The position numbers and the translations under genes are program-made. Shown here in pieces: positions 33,960-43,087 of a stretch of 64,000 nt of DNA (positions are counted from its first letter, which is position 1; each line of letters begins with the position of its first letter). The notes beneath the pieces are model-generated. The model saw only the letters and a program-made list of their open reading frames with translations, did not search any database and had not been told where the DNA came from. The stretch comes from Zoogloea sp. LCSB751 (GTDB taxonomy: Bacteria > Pseudomonadota > Gammaproteobacteria > Burkholderiales > Rhodocyclaceae), in the NCBI RefSeq assembly GCF_002028455.1, contig NZ_MWUM01000009.1, positions 62,001-126,000 of the forward strand, given 5' to 3'.

Positions 33960-35110
33960 ACGACGACATACCTACCTATTCCGAGCGCGCGGCCCGAGTG
34001 GACGACCATCCCGAGCTCGTTTCGTTTGCCGGTGGACAAGAAGGGCGTGTGGACGGCCGGCTGTTGACGATGCCGAATCCGGAGGTCCTGTCCAAGTCGA
34101 TCCGCGCCACGGCACAGGTGTTCGAGGATCCGAAGTCCAAGGCCTTGCTGGCGCGCATCCAGCTCGTCGCACCCAGCGAAGCCAATGTCCTGATCATCGG
34201 CGACACGGGAACCGGCAAGGAACTCATCGCGCGGCACGTCCATGCGCTGAGTACCCGTCGCAACGGCCCGTTTGTGGCGGTCAATTGTGGTGCATTTTCC
34301 GAGTCCCTCGTGGAAAGCGAGCTGTTCGGGCATGAGAAGGGGGCTTTCACGGGGGCCTTTTCGTCGAAGGCCGGCTGGTTCGAAGCGGCCAACGAAGGCA
34401 CCTTGTTTCTCGACGAGATCGGTGACCTGCCGCTCAACATCCAGGTCAAGCTCCTGCGCGTCCTGCAGGAGCGCGAGGTTGTCCGTCTGGGGGCGCGTAA
34501 GCCGGTACCGATCAACGTCCGCCTCATCGCGGCGACCAACGTCAGGCTGGAAGAAGCGGTCAAGGCGGGCCACTTTCGCGAGGACCTGTTCTACCGCCTG
34601 CGGGTCGTGCACCTCGAACTGCATCCGCTGCGCGAGCGTCCTGGCGACATCCTTCCGCTGACCCGGCATTTCGTCAATCAATACCGCCGCCGGCTCGGCT
34701 ACGGTGAGGTGACGATCCGCCCGGATACCGAGCAGAAGCTGTGTCAGCACGACTGGCCGGGCAACATCCGCGAACTCGAGAATGTCATTCACCACGGTCT
34801 GCTGATCGCCAAGAATGCAGTATTGAGGCCGGAAGACCTTTATCTGTCCACGCTCAAGCTTGATCGGAGTGCCGCGCCGACGCCCGACGTGGTGGCGGAC
34901 CAGGCGGTCGATCAACTGGAAAAGGCCTTGCTGGCGCTCTTCGAAGAGTGCCACGAAGACCTGTTCGACAAGATCGAAGAGGTGGTGATGCGCGCGGCCT
35001 ACCAATATTGTCATTGCAACCAGGTGCAGGCTGCGCGCCTGCTGGGGGTCAGCCGCAACGTCATCCGCGCGCGCCTGATCAAGATCGGGGCCATCTCGGC
35101 CCTGAAATAG
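33914..35110 (+). CDS. sfnR: Sigma54-dependent activator, SfnR-like
   Basis: The 398-residue protein has a short N terminus without receiver, GAF or PAS domain. The AAA+ domain then shows [17 protein letters not shown] (Walker A), the GAFTGA loop in [29 protein letters not shown] (Walker B) and [22 protein letters not shown] Fis-type HTH ends it ([20 protein letters not shown]). This architecture matches SfnR, the activator of dimethyl sulfone genes under sulfur limitation. ATG 33914 has GGAG 8 bases upstream but overlaps the previous gene by 46 bases. GTG 33956, in a GTGA overlap, is an alternative start. Confidence 0.88.
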   Translation: MGVEAAIPEADVLLVNDDIPTYSERAARVDDHPELVSFAGGQEGRVDGRLLTMPNPEVLSKSIRATAQVFEDPKSKALLARIQLVAPSEANVLIIGDTGTGKELIARHVHALSTRRNGPFVAVNCGAFSESLVESELFGHEKGAFTGAFSSKAGWFEAANEGTLFLDEIGDLPLNIQVKLLRVLQEREVVRLGARKPVPINVRLIAATNVRLEEAVKAGHFREDLFYRLRVVHLELHPLRERPGDILPLTRHFVNQYRRRLGYGEVTIRPDTEQKLCQHDWPGNIRELENVIHHGLLIAKNAVLRPEDLYLSTLKLDRSAAPTPDVVADQAVDQLEKALLALFEECHEDLFDKIEEVVMRAAYQYCHCNQVQAARLLGVSRNVIRARLIKIGAISALK

Positions 35111-35177
35111 CCACCCGATGCGGCGACCGACCGGTTGCCGCGTCCGCGGGGGCAATCGAAGAACACGGGGGTTCCCG

Positions 35178-36407
35178 ATGGATAGCAAGATGAAATCCCG
35201 AACGCATGGCGCTCACGCCCCCTTGGCGGCGCTGGAGGCATTTCGGCGTGGCGATGTGGTGGTGCTGGCCCCTTCCCCCCGGCAGGGGGGCGGGGCTTGT
35301 CTCGTGGCCGCTCTGGAAAACGTGAGCGACGGCACCCTGTCCTTTCTGCGCCGCCACACCCGGGGCATGGTGAGCGTGCTGTTGCCCGATCGCCAACTGC
35401 ACGGTATCCGGCTGTTCCTGTCGCGTCTCGAAGATCCCGACGGCACGGCGCTCGTGCATCGTCTGAAGGGCTTTCCCGGCGAGCGCACGGAGCAGGGGCC
35501 CGCGGACGGGCTGCTGCCCTTGTTGCATGCCCTCGCCGGCAATCCCGCCGATGCCGAGCGCATTGCTGTCGAATTTGGCGACCCCTTTGTCGCCATGAGC
35601 GGCGCCGGAACACTCAGCTGGCCGGACAGCGACCCGGTCGTCTCCTGTCTGACCCGCCGCTCAGGGCTTGCCGATGCGGCGTTGATCTGTTCCCTGTTCG
35701 ACGACCGGGGGCGCTATCTCCAGGGGCCGGAGGTGGCTGCCTTCGCCATCGCCCATGGGGTCCCGGTGATTCATCCGGAGGATCTGGAGGGACAGGCGGC
35801 GGATGCCGGCCTGCGCGTCGCCCATGTTGCATCGTCGCGGCTGCCGACCCGCCACGGTGAGTTCATCCTGCATGCCTATCGTTCCGCCCTCGACGGTGCG
35901 GAGCATGCGGTCCTCGTGTGGGGGGACGTCGCGGAGCAGGATGACGTCCCGGTCCGCCTGCATTCGGAATGTCTGACGGGCGATGCGTTCGGCTCCCTGC
36001 GCTGCGATTGCGGCCCGCAGCTCGACATGTCCCTCGCCCGCATCGCCGCCGGGCGCTGTGGACTGTTGATTTACTTGCGCGGACACGAGGGGCGCGGCAT
36101 CGGTCTCGGACACAAGGTGCGCGCCTACGCCTTGCAGGACGAGGGGCTCGATACCGTCGATGCAAATGTGGCGCTGGGCTTGCCGGTCGATGCGCGCAGT
36201 TTCGTTTGCGCGGCCGACATCCTGAGGGATCTCCGGGTGCGTTCGGTGCACCTGCTCAGCAACAATCCGAAGAAGCGGGACGAACTCGTGCGTGCCGGTA
36301 TTCCGGTCCATCGCGTCATTCCTGTCGTTCCGCCGAGTACCCAGGAAAATGTCCGCTATCTGCGCACCAAGAAAGCCAGAATGGGGCATGACCTGCCTTT
36401 CGAATGA
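35178..36407 (+). CDS. ribA: RibBA-like protein: GTP cyclohydrolase II with degenerate DHBP synthase domain
   Basis: The C-terminal half (about residues 215-409) is an intact GTP cyclohydrolase [22 protein letters not shown] with the three zinc Cys, [37 protein letters not shown] and [17 protein letters not shown]. The N-terminal half (1-200) keeps the DHBP synthase outline ([24 protein letters not shown] junction). The acidic DDxDRENEGD loop is replaced by a Pro/Gly-rich APSPRQGGG, so this activity is probably lost. It starts riboflavin synthesis from GTP. It lies 67 bases after sfnR in the same operon. ATG 35178 follows a GGGGG stretch. Confidence 0.85.
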   Translation: MDSKMKSRTHGAHAPLAALEAFRRGDVVVLAPSPRQGGGACLVAALENVSDGTLSFLRRHTRGMVSVLLPDRQLHGIRLFLSRLEDPDGTALVHRLKGFPGERTEQGPADGLLPLLHALAGNPADAERIAVEFGDPFVAMSGAGTLSWPDSDPVVSCLTRRSGLADAALICSLFDDRGRYLQGPEVAAFAIAHGVPVIHPEDLEGQAADAGLRVAHVASSRLPTRHGEFILHAYRSALDGAEHAVLVWGDVAEQDDVPVRLHSECLTGDAFGSLRCDCGPQLDMSLARIAAGRCGLLIYLRGHEGRGIGLGHKVRAYALQDEGLDTVDANVALGLPVDARSFVCAADILRDLRVRSVHLLSNNPKKRDELVRAGIPVHRVIPVVPPSTQENVRYLRTKKARMGHDLPFE

Positions 36408-36430
36408 ATTGGCGTCTGAAGTGAATATCG

Positions 36431-36449
36431 GCCCCGCAAGGGGCTTTTT
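36431..36449 (+). terminator. Rho-independent terminator of the arm-2 operon
   Basis: GCCCC-GCAA-GGGGC (36431-36444) is followed by TTTTT, 24 bases after the ribBA-like stop. Confidence 0.85.
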
Positions 36450-36486
36450 CATTTTTGTGCTTCAGAAAGGCATTTCCGAATGCCGG

Positions 36487-36504
36487 GTGCTTTCCTGAAA
36501 GCAC
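36487..36504. promoter_or_regulatory. Putative SfnR operator, transporter operon
   Basis: GTGCTTTCCTGAAAGCAC is a perfect dyad; with flanking bases the arms reach 8 bp. It lies 82 bases before the -24 element, the same distance as at the porin gene. The 305-base gap 36408-36712 holds only regulatory elements. Confidence 0.65.
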
Positions 36505-36584
36505 CTCATCAGCATGCGTGATCCGATTTTTGTCAAAAGGGAGCTAATACGGAAGATTTGCCAGGTCAAATCTGCCTGTTTTCC

Positions 36585-36600
36585 TGGAACGGAAACTGCT
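36585..36600 (+). promoter_or_regulatory. Sigma54 promoter of the transporter operon
   Basis: TGGAACGGAAACTGCT has GG-N10-GC and two mismatches to the consensus halves. The predicted start near 36611 leaves a 100-base leader. Confidence 0.65.
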
Positions 36601-36663
36601 TATTGCTGTGCGTCACGGCCCGGAATTGATTTTCGGGGTGGCGAGAATGGAAATAGGTGGCGG

Positions 36664-36681
36664 CACGAATTTGAATTCGTG
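36664..36681. repeat. Inverted repeat in the transporter operon leader
   Basis: CACGAATT-TG-AATTCGTG is a perfect 8-bp dyad inside the predicted leader, 31 bases before ATG 36713. It may form an RNA stem or bind a protein. Confidence 0.5.
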
Positions 36682-36712
36682 TCGAAAATGAATTGATCCG
36701 GGAATCGTCGCA

Positions 36713-37873
36713 ATGCAAATCTCCAGGACGGATGCGGACAGGGCCGGGGCAACCCCGGCCACGTTGCCGGGATATCTGCTCGAACAGGCCCGGCGCAGGG
36801 CGAACGCCATTGCCCTCCGCCAGAAACGGCTCGGAATCTGGCACGAGCGCACGTGGTCGGTGTTGGCCGACGAAGTGGCGCGGGCTGCGGCTGCCCTTGA
36901 GGCCGATGGGTTCGGCGCTGGCGATGTGCTGGCCTTGCTTGGCCATCCTTGCGCGGAAGCGGTGATCCTGATGCTGGCGGCCCAATGGCTGGGCGGGGTC
37001 GCTGCGCCCTTGCCGGTTGAGGCGGAGGCGGATGCGCTGGCGGGGATGCTGCGAATGCTGGCGCCAAAGGTGGCCCACGGCGAGGATCAGGAGCAGGTCG
37101 ATCGTTTGCTGGCAGCGGGTTTTGACGGTGTGCGGCTGATATTCGCGGATGGACGCGGGCTGCACGCCTATGGCGAGGCCGCGCTGGCCGCCTATCCAGC
37201 CTGGCTGGCCGGCGGGGCGGACCGGCTCGTCCCGCCGCTGTCAGCACGTGCTGCCGGTGTCGCCGTACGTTATGCGGGACCCAGTGACTGGGATGGCGCC
37301 GACGAGGACGTACTGCGTCACGATGACCTGGTGGCCGGCGCCGCAGGCCTGCTGCGGGCTGCCCGGGTAGGCGAGCGGGATGCGGCCTTCGCCGGCCGCC
37401 GCTTTGCGCCGGCAGGGGTGGTGCGCTACCTGCTCGCGCCCTGGCTGATCGGTGGTTTTTCCATCAATCTGGCCGAAGGGCTGGACAGTCGCGACCGGGA
37501 TCGGCGGGAGATCGGTCCGACCCTGGTCGTCGGCGCCGCTCACACCTACGCCAGGCTGCGGGCCCGGATCGCGGCCCGTCTGCCGGCGGCAGGAGGGCGC
37601 TGGGGCAACTGGCTGGTGCGCGCCTTGACGCCGGACGGTGGCGGCTGGCTGGCGCGCCTGCTGGTCCTGTCGCCCCTGCGGGAGGTGGCCGGGTTGGCGC
37701 GGGTGCGCACGGCCATCGTGATAGGCCCGCCGGCGGACGATGCCACCGTCGATTTCTTCCGCTGCCTCGGCATCGAGCTTCAGCACTGGCCCGACATCGC
37801 GCCGGCTGGGCGGGAGGACGGGGCTCCGTCGCCCCGGATCTCCTTCGAGCTGACCGTCTGGGGGGCGACATGA
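36713..37873 (+). CDS. Truncated AMP-binding (acyl-CoA synthetase-like) protein without P-loop
   Basis: The 386-residue protein resembles long-chain acyl-CoA synthetases of the kind encoded with branched-chain amino acid ABC transporters. The N-terminal part RTWSVLADEVARAAAALEAD, GAGDVLALLGHPCAEAVILMLAAQWLGG matches. However, the Ser/Thr/Gly-rich ATP loop expected near residue 180 is replaced by VRYAGPSDWDGADEDVL, and the later adenylate-binding YGxTE and the C-terminal domain are absent. It is therefore unlikely to make acyl-adenylates. It overlaps the ATPase gene by 4 bases (ATGA), so a structural or regulatory role in the transporter operon is possible. Confidence 0.65.
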   Translation: MQISRTDADRAGATPATLPGYLLEQARRRANAIALRQKRLGIWHERTWSVLADEVARAAAALEADGFGAGDVLALLGHPCAEAVILMLAAQWLGGVAAPLPVEAEADALAGMLRMLAPKVAHGEDQEQVDRLLAAGFDGVRLIFADGRGLHAYGEAALAAYPAWLAGGADRLVPPLSARAAGVAVRYAGPSDWDGADEDVLRHDDLVAGAAGLLRAARVGERDAAFAGRRFAPAGVVRYLLAPWLIGGFSINLAEGLDSRDRDRREIGPTLVVGAAHTYARLRARIAARLPAAGGRWGNWLVRALTPDGGGWLARLLVLSPLREVAGLARVRTAIVIGPPADDATVDFFRCLGIELQHWPDIAPAGREDGAPSPRISFELTVWGAT

Positions 37874-38673
37874 GTGCGGCGGCCTACCCGCCGGCGCCGG
37901 TTGCCGCCGCGCCGCTGCTGGCGGTGGAAGGCATCTCGCTATCCTTCGGCGGCGTGAAGGCGGTGACCGACATCTCCTTTGCGGTCCGCTCCGGTGAGAT
38001 CTGCTCATTGATCGGGCCGAACGGGGCGGGCAAGAGCTCCCTGCTCAATGTGATCAACGGGGTGTACCGTCCTCAGCAGGGGCGGGTGGTGTATGACGGG
38101 GTGGCGTCGATGCGCATCACGCCGCGCCGGGCGGCCCGGCGCGGGATCGCGCGCACTTTCCAGAACGTGGCCTTGTTCAAGGGCATGAGCGTGCTCGACA
38201 ACGTCCTCGCCGGCCGGAACCTGCACGTTCGGGCCGGCTGGTTCCGGCAGGTGCTGGGCTTGCGTGCGGCGCGCGACGAGGCTGACGGACACCGTCGCAA
38301 GGCCGAGGAGATCCTGGCCTTCCTGCACATCCAGGCCTACCGCGATACGCCGGTCGGCAAGCTGCCCTACGGCTTGCAGAAGCGCGTCGAACTGGCCCGC
38401 GCCCTGGCTGCGGAGCCGCGCCTGCTGCTGCTCGACGAGCCGATGGCGGGCATGAACCTCGAGGAGAAGATGGACATGAGTTGCTTCATCCTCGACATCA
38501 ATCGGGACTTCGGGACGACGGTGGTGCTCATCGAGCATGACCTGGGTGTGGTGATGGACATTTCCGATCATGTGGTGGTGCTGGACTACGGCCGCAAGAT
38601 CGCCGACGGCGCCCCGGCCGAGGTGCGCGACAACCCGGATGTGATTGCCGCCTACATCGGCAGCGCGCACTAG
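37870..38673 (+). CDS. HAAT-family ABC transporter ATP-binding protein, LivG-like
   Basis: The 267-residue ATPase has Walker A IGPNGAGKSSLLNVING, the LivG hallmark GIARTFQNVALFKGMSVLDNVL, signature KLPYGLQKRVELARAL, Walker B LLLLDEPMAGMN and H-loop LIEHDLGVVMDISDHVVVLD, then a LivG-type tail ending DVIAAYIGSAH. It powers import of amino-acid-like substrates. It is translationally coupled to the preceding gene. Confidence 0.9.
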   Translation: MSAAAYPPAPVAAAPLLAVEGISLSFGGVKAVTDISFAVRSGEICSLIGPNGAGKSSLLNVINGVYRPQQGRVVYDGVASMRITPRRAARRGIARTFQNVALFKGMSVLDNVLAGRNLHVRAGWFRQVLGLRAARDEADGHRRKAEEILAFLHIQAYRDTPVGKLPYGLQKRVELARALAAEPRLLLLDEPMAGMNLEEKMDMSCFILDINRDFGTTVVLIEHDLGVVMDISDHVVVLDYGRKIADGAPAEVRDNPDVIAAYIGSAH

Positions 38674-38691
38674 ACGGAAGGGAAAGGCGAG

Positions 38692-39573
38692 ATGGATTTT
38701 TTTCTGGAAGTGCTGATCGGCGGGCTCCTCGCCGGCGTCATGTATTCGATGGTGGCGATCGGCTTCGTGCTGATCTTCAAGGCCTCGGGCGTCTTCAATT
38801 TCGCCCAGGGCTCGATGGTGCTGTTTGCGGCGCTGACCTTCGTGAGCCTGCTGGAACGGGGGTTCGCATTCTGGAGCGCCTTTGCCGCAACGCTGGCGTC
38901 CATGCTGGTGCTGGCCTGGGCCATCGAGCGCGGCGTCTTGCGGCATCTGGTGAACCGGCCGCCGATCACGTTGTTCATGGCCACCCTGGGGGTCAGCTTC
39001 ATCATCGAGGGCTTGGCCCAGCTCCTGTGGGGCGCCCAGGTGCACGGCCTCGAGCTCGGCATCAAGGATGAGCCTCTGGAGTTCGGCGGCGTGCTGCTCA
39101 GCAGTTTCGACCTCTTCGCGGCAGGCACGGCGGCGGCGCTGGTGCTGGCTTTGTCGCTGCTGTTCAGCCGGACCCGCATCGGCCTGTCCCTGCGTGCGGT
39201 GGCCGACGATCCGCTGGCCGCGCTGTCGGTGGGCATCCGCCTGCAGCGGATCTGGGGCGTGGTGTGGGCGGTGGCGGGCTTCGTCAGCCTGGTCGCCGGT
39301 CTGCTGTGGGGCGCGCGCCTGGGCGTCCAGTTCTCCCTGTCGCTGGTGGTGCTGAAAGCCTTGCCGGTTCTCATCATCGGCGGCTTCTCGTCGATCGGCG
39401 GGGCCATCGTTGGTGGCCTGATCGTCGGTGCGAGCGAGAAGTTGGCCGAGGTGTATGTCGGGCCGTTGATCGGGGACGGTCTGGAGAACTGGTTTCCCTA
39501 TGTGCTCGCGCTGCTGTTCCTGCTGGTCCGTCCGGCCGGTCTGTTCGGCGAACGGGCCATCGAGAGGGTCTGA
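38692..39573 (+). CDS. HAAT-family ABC transporter permease, LivH-like
   Basis: The 293-residue polytopic protein has the LivH pattern: LLAGVMYSMVAIGFVLIFKASGVFNFAQG, MATLGVSFIIEGLAQLLWG, FSRTRIGLSLRAVADDPLAA and the EAA-like PVLIIGGFSSIGGAIVGGLIVG. It forms the inner-membrane channel with the LivM-like subunit, whose gene begins 2 bases later. Confidence 0.9.
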   Translation: MDFFLEVLIGGLLAGVMYSMVAIGFVLIFKASGVFNFAQGSMVLFAALTFVSLLERGFAFWSAFAATLASMLVLAWAIERGVLRHLVNRPPITLFMATLGVSFIIEGLAQLLWGAQVHGLELGIKDEPLEFGGVLLSSFDLFAAGTAAALVLALSLLFSRTRIGLSLRAVADDPLAALSVGIRLQRIWGVVWAVAGFVSLVAGLLWGARLGVQFSLSLVVLKALPVLIIGGFSSIGGAIVGGLIVGASEKLAEVYVGPLIGDGLENWFPYVLALLFLLVRPAGLFGERAIERV

Positions 39574-39575
39574 TC

Positions 39576-40646
39576 ATGCTGTTGTTATCCGAAACCGGCC
39601 AGTTCAGCACCCGTTACGCGGACGACCGCCGGGTGTTTCGTCTGCGCCAGGCACGCCTGGGAATCATCGCCCTGCTGGCTTTTTCCTATCTAGTCGTCCC
39701 GCTGTGGGCCAGCGACTACTGGTTGAGCGCCATCCTGATCCCGTTCCTGGTGCTGTCTCTCGCGGGGCTGGGGCTCAACCTGCTCACCGGCTACGCGGGG
39801 CAACTGTCCCTGGGGACTGCAGCCTTCATGGCAGTGGGGGCGTTCGCCGCCTACAACTTCCAGTTGCGCGTCGAGGGGTTGCCCTTTCTCGCCAGTTTCC
39901 TGCTCGGCGGACTGGTGGCTGCCGCTGCGGGTGTCGTCTTCGGCCTGCCCAGCCTGCGCATCAAGGGCTTCTACCTGATCGTGTCGACGCTGGCGGCCCA
40001 GTTCCTGGTGGAGTGGGCGTTGACCAAGTTCGGCTGGTTTTCCAACTTCAATCCGTCCGGCGTGATCACCGCGCCGCCGCTGTCCGTCCTCGGCGTGGAT
40101 CTGTCCTCTCCGGCGGGGCGCTACCTGCTGACGCTGGCGGTGGTCACGGTGCTGTTCGTCGTGGCCGTGCGCATCGTGCGTTCCGATCTCGGGCGCAACT
40201 GGATGGCGGTGCGTGACATGGATACGGCGGCCGCGGTGATCGGTATTCCGGTGGCCCGCACCAAGCTGCTGGCCTTCGCGATCGGTGCCTTCTATTGCGG
40301 TGTGGCGGGCTCCCTGTGGGCCTTCGCCTACCTGGGAACGGTGGAGCCCCACGGGTTCGACCTCAACCGCTCGTTCCAGGTCCTGTTCATCGTCATCATC
40401 GGCGGGCTGGGGAGCATCCTCGGCAACTTCCTGGGGGCCGCGTTCATCGTGTTGCTGCCGCTGCTGATGAGCAACCTCGGGGGCTCACTGCTCGGGGGCG
40501 TCATCGATCCCGGGGATACCGAGAACCTGCAGAAGATCCTGTTCGGCGTACTGATCATCCTGTTCCTGATCCGTGAGCCCGAAGGGCTGGCGAGCCTGTG
40601 GCGAGGGCTGCGCGCCCGGGCCCGGGTGTGGCCCTTGCGGGACTGA
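39576..40646 (+). CDS. HAAT-family ABC transporter permease, LivM-like
   Basis: The 356-residue membrane protein has LGLNLLTGYAGQLSLGTAAFMAVGAFAAY, FGLPSLRIKGFYLIVSTLAAQFLVEW, RNWMAVRDMDTAAAVIGIPV and IVIIGGLGSILGNFLGAAFI, the LivM signatures. ATG 39576 follows GAGGG closely; the longer frame is antisense-style read-through of livH. It is the partner permease of the LivH-like protein. Confidence 0.9.
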   Translation: MLLLSETGQFSTRYADDRRVFRLRQARLGIIALLAFSYLVVPLWASDYWLSAILIPFLVLSLAGLGLNLLTGYAGQLSLGTAAFMAVGAFAAYNFQLRVEGLPFLASFLLGGLVAAAAGVVFGLPSLRIKGFYLIVSTLAAQFLVEWALTKFGWFSNFNPSGVITAPPLSVLGVDLSSPAGRYLLTLAVVTVLFVVAVRIVRSDLGRNWMAVRDMDTAAAVIGIPVARTKLLAFAIGAFYCGVAGSLWAFAYLGTVEPHGFDLNRSFQVLFIVIIGGLGSILGNFLGAAFIVLLPLLMSNLGGSLLGGVIDPGDTENLQKILFGVLIILFLIREPEGLASLWRGLRARARVWPLRD

Positions 40647-40766
40647 GCGCAAACCCCTTTTTCCATTTCACCTGAAACCGTGCATCACGGAGCGGCCTGG
40701 CCAGCTGCACCGGGACGCGTCACGGGTGTGCCTGGCGCGCCCATCATTTTCCACTGGAGTCGATCT

Positions 40767-42104
40767 ATGACCGCATCACGTTTTTCCCCCCGCCGCCTGG
40801 CGGCCACATTCAGCCTCGGTCTGGCCTTGGCCAGCGGCGCCGCCTTTGCTGCCAACGAGCAGTATTTCCCCTTGCAGAGCTATCGGGTGGGGCCCTACGC
40901 GGCCGGCGGCACCGGCTTTTTCGGTGGTTTCATCGACTACATGCAGCTGATCAACGCCCGCGACGGGGGCGTCAATGGGGTCAAGCTGACCTGGTCCGAA
41001 TGCGAGACGGAATACGTTGTCGAAAAGGGGGTCGAATGCTATGAGCGCCTGAAGAAAGGCCTCAACGGTGCGCCTGCAGCGGCCACCAATCCTCTCAGTG
41101 TCGGTATCGCCTATGCCACGCTGGAGCGCTCCACCGCTGACAAGATCCCGCTGATCACCATCAACCACGGGCGCACCGATTCCACCGATGGCAGCGTGTT
41201 CCCCTACGTCTTCCCGCTGCAGCTGAATCCTTACAGCGAGGTGTCGGCGATCGTTAACTACATCGGTCAGAAGGCGGGCGGCCTCGACAAGCTGAAGGGC
41301 AAGAAGATCGTTACGCTCTACCACGGCTCGCCCTACGGCAAGGAAACCATCCCGATCCTCGACATCCTGGCCAAGAAGTACGGCTTCAGCGTGACCCACA
41401 TCGAAGTCCCCCATCCGGGCACGGAGCAGCAGTCCCAGTGGCTCAACATCCGCCGTATCAAGCCCGAATGGGTGATCCTGCGCGGCTGGGGGGTGATGAA
41501 CCCGGTGGCCCTGAAGACCGCCGCGAAGACCGGTTTTCCGGCGGACCGCGTGATCGGCAACATCTGGAGCAATTCGGAGGACGATGCGGCTCCGGCCGGT
41601 GACGCCGCCAAGGGATTCATCTCAATCACCACCCATCCGGCCGGCACCGACTTCCCGGTTCTCAAGGACATCGACAAGCAGGTGGTGAAGGCCGGCAAGG
41701 GCAACCTGCAGGATCCGAAGCGTTTCGGCAATGTGTATTACAACCTCGGGGTGGTGAACGGCATCCTCAACGTCGAGGCCGTCCGCATCGCGCAGGCCAA
41801 GTTCGGCAAGCGTCCGCTCAGCGGCGAGGAAGTGCGCTGGGGCTTCGAGCACCTCAACATCGACAACAAGCGTCTGCAGGAACTCGGCGCGGTCGGGCTG
41901 GTGCAGAACCTCAAGCTGTCGTGCGCGGACCACGAAGGCGGCGGTGCGGTGCGCTTCCAGCAATGGGATGGTGCCCGCTGGAAGGTGATCAGCGACTGGG
42001 TTCAGGCCGACCGTGCGCTGCTGCGCCCTATCATCGAAAAGTCGGCTGCCGCCTACGCCAAGGAAAAGGGCATCACGCCGCGTAATTGCGCGAAGGAAGG
42101 CTGA
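40767..42104 (+). CDS. HAAT-family periplasmic substrate-binding protein
   Basis: The 445-residue precursor has a signal peptide (LAATFSLGLALASGAAFA, cleavage before AN at about 30). A type I periplasmic binding fold follows: YAAGGTGFFGGFIDYMQLIN, GGVNGVKLTWSECETEY, ERLKKGLNGAPAA, GKKIVTLYHGSPYGKETI, VILRGWGVMNPVALKTA. This subfamily, with the EYVVEKGVECYERLK segment, is often found with AMP-ligase-type HAAT operons of unknown substrate. GGAG lies 9 bases upstream of ATG 40767. The context suggests an organosulfur ligand (inference). Confidence 0.88.
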   Translation: MTASRFSPRRLAATFSLGLALASGAAFAANEQYFPLQSYRVGPYAAGGTGFFGGFIDYMQLINARDGGVNGVKLTWSECETEYVVEKGVECYERLKKGLNGAPAAATNPLSVGIAYATLERSTADKIPLITINHGRTDSTDGSVFPYVFPLQLNPYSEVSAIVNYIGQKAGGLDKLKGKKIVTLYHGSPYGKETIPILDILAKKYGFSVTHIEVPHPGTEQQSQWLNIRRIKPEWVILRGWGVMNPVALKTAAKTGFPADRVIGNIWSNSEDDAAPAGDAAKGFISITTHPAGTDFPVLKDIDKQVVKAGKGNLQDPKRFGNVYYNLGVVNGILNVEAVRIAQAKFGKRPLSGEEVRWGFEHLNIDNKRLQELGAVGLVQNLKLSCADHEGGGAVRFQQWDGARWKVISDWVQADRALLRPIIEKSAAAYAKEKGITPRNCAKEG

Positions 42105-42169
42105 TCGTGCCACCGCTCCGCGAGCGCCGGTTCCGGCGTCCGCGGGGTACCGCCTGACTGGATATTGCC

Positions 42170-42976
42170 ATGACGAACTCTCCGATACTCAACGTGGAGG
42201 ATATCCACGTGATCTACGACAAAGTGATCCTCGGCGCCCGCGGCGTCAGCCTGGTTGTGCCCGAAGGCGGCATTGTCGCCTTGCTGGGGGCCAACGGTAC
42301 CGGCAAGACCACGACCCTCAAGGCCATCTCGGGTCTGATCGGCGCGGAGCGGGGCGAAGTGGTCGATGGACGGATCCACTTCGCCGGGCGCGACGTCCTG
42401 CAGTCCGCGCCGTCGGCCCTGGTCGAGGGCGGACTGGTGCAGGTCCTCGAAGGACGCCATTGCTTTCCCCATCTGGACGTGGAAGAAAACCTCCGGGTCG
42501 GAGCTTTTGCCCATGCGCCGTCCCGCTCCGATCTGCAGGAAGGCATCGAGCGCATCTATCGTTACTTTCCACGTCTCAGGGAGCGCCGGCGCAGCCTGGC
42601 AGGCTATCTCTCCGGCGGCGAGCAGCAGATGGTGGCCATCGGGCGGGCGTTGATCGGCCGACCCCGCCTGGTGTTGCTGGATGAACCTTCGATGGGGCTG
42701 GCCCCGCAGATCGTCACCGAAATCTTCGAAATCGTCCGGCGCCTCAATCGGGAAGAAGGGGTCAGTTTTCTGCTGGCCGAGCAAAACGCCGCCATTGCCC
42801 TGCGCTATTCGGACCACGCCTATGTGATGGAGAGCGGGCGTGTCGCGAGCGATGGGCCATCGGCCGATCTGGCCGCGCGGGACGACATCCGGTCCTTTTA
42901 TCTGGGCATGAACATGGAGGGGCGGCGCAGCTTCCGCGAGGCCAAGCATTATCACAGCAGGCGCGCACGGGAATAG
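42170..42976 (+). CDS. HAAT-family ABC transporter ATP-binding protein, LivF-like
   Basis: The 268-residue ATPase has Walker A LLGANGTGKTTTLKAISG, the LivF-type LVEGGLVQVLEGRHCFPHLDVEENL, signature YLSGGEQQMVAIGRALIG, Walker B LVLLDEPSMGLAP and H-loop LLAEQNAAIALRYSDHAYVMESG. It is the second ATPase of the transporter. It ends the operon; a terminator lies 31 bases on. Confidence 0.9.
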   Translation: MTNSPILNVEDIHVIYDKVILGARGVSLVVPEGGIVALLGANGTGKTTTLKAISGLIGAERGEVVDGRIHFAGRDVLQSAPSALVEGGLVQVLEGRHCFPHLDVEENLRVGAFAHAPSRSDLQEGIERIYRYFPRLRERRRSLAGYLSGGEQQMVAIGRALIGRPRLVLLDEPSMGLAPQIVTEIFEIVRRLNREEGVSFLLAEQNAAIALRYSDHAYVMESGRVASDGPSADLAARDDIRSFYLGMNMEGRRSFREAKHYHSRRARE

Positions 42977-43007
42977 ATCTTCTAGTTTAACGCGTCAGCC
43001 TTTGAAT

Positions 43008-43038
43008 AGGCCGTGCATCGAAAGTGCACGGCCTTTTT
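43008..43038 (+). terminator. Rho-independent terminator of the transporter operon
   Basis: AGGCCGTGCA (43008-43017) pairs with TGCACGGCCT (43025-43034), followed by TTTT. Confidence 0.9.
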
Positions 43039-43087
43039 GTTTTGCACTCGCCTCTTTTTACTGAAAAACAATATCGGCATTAAATAA

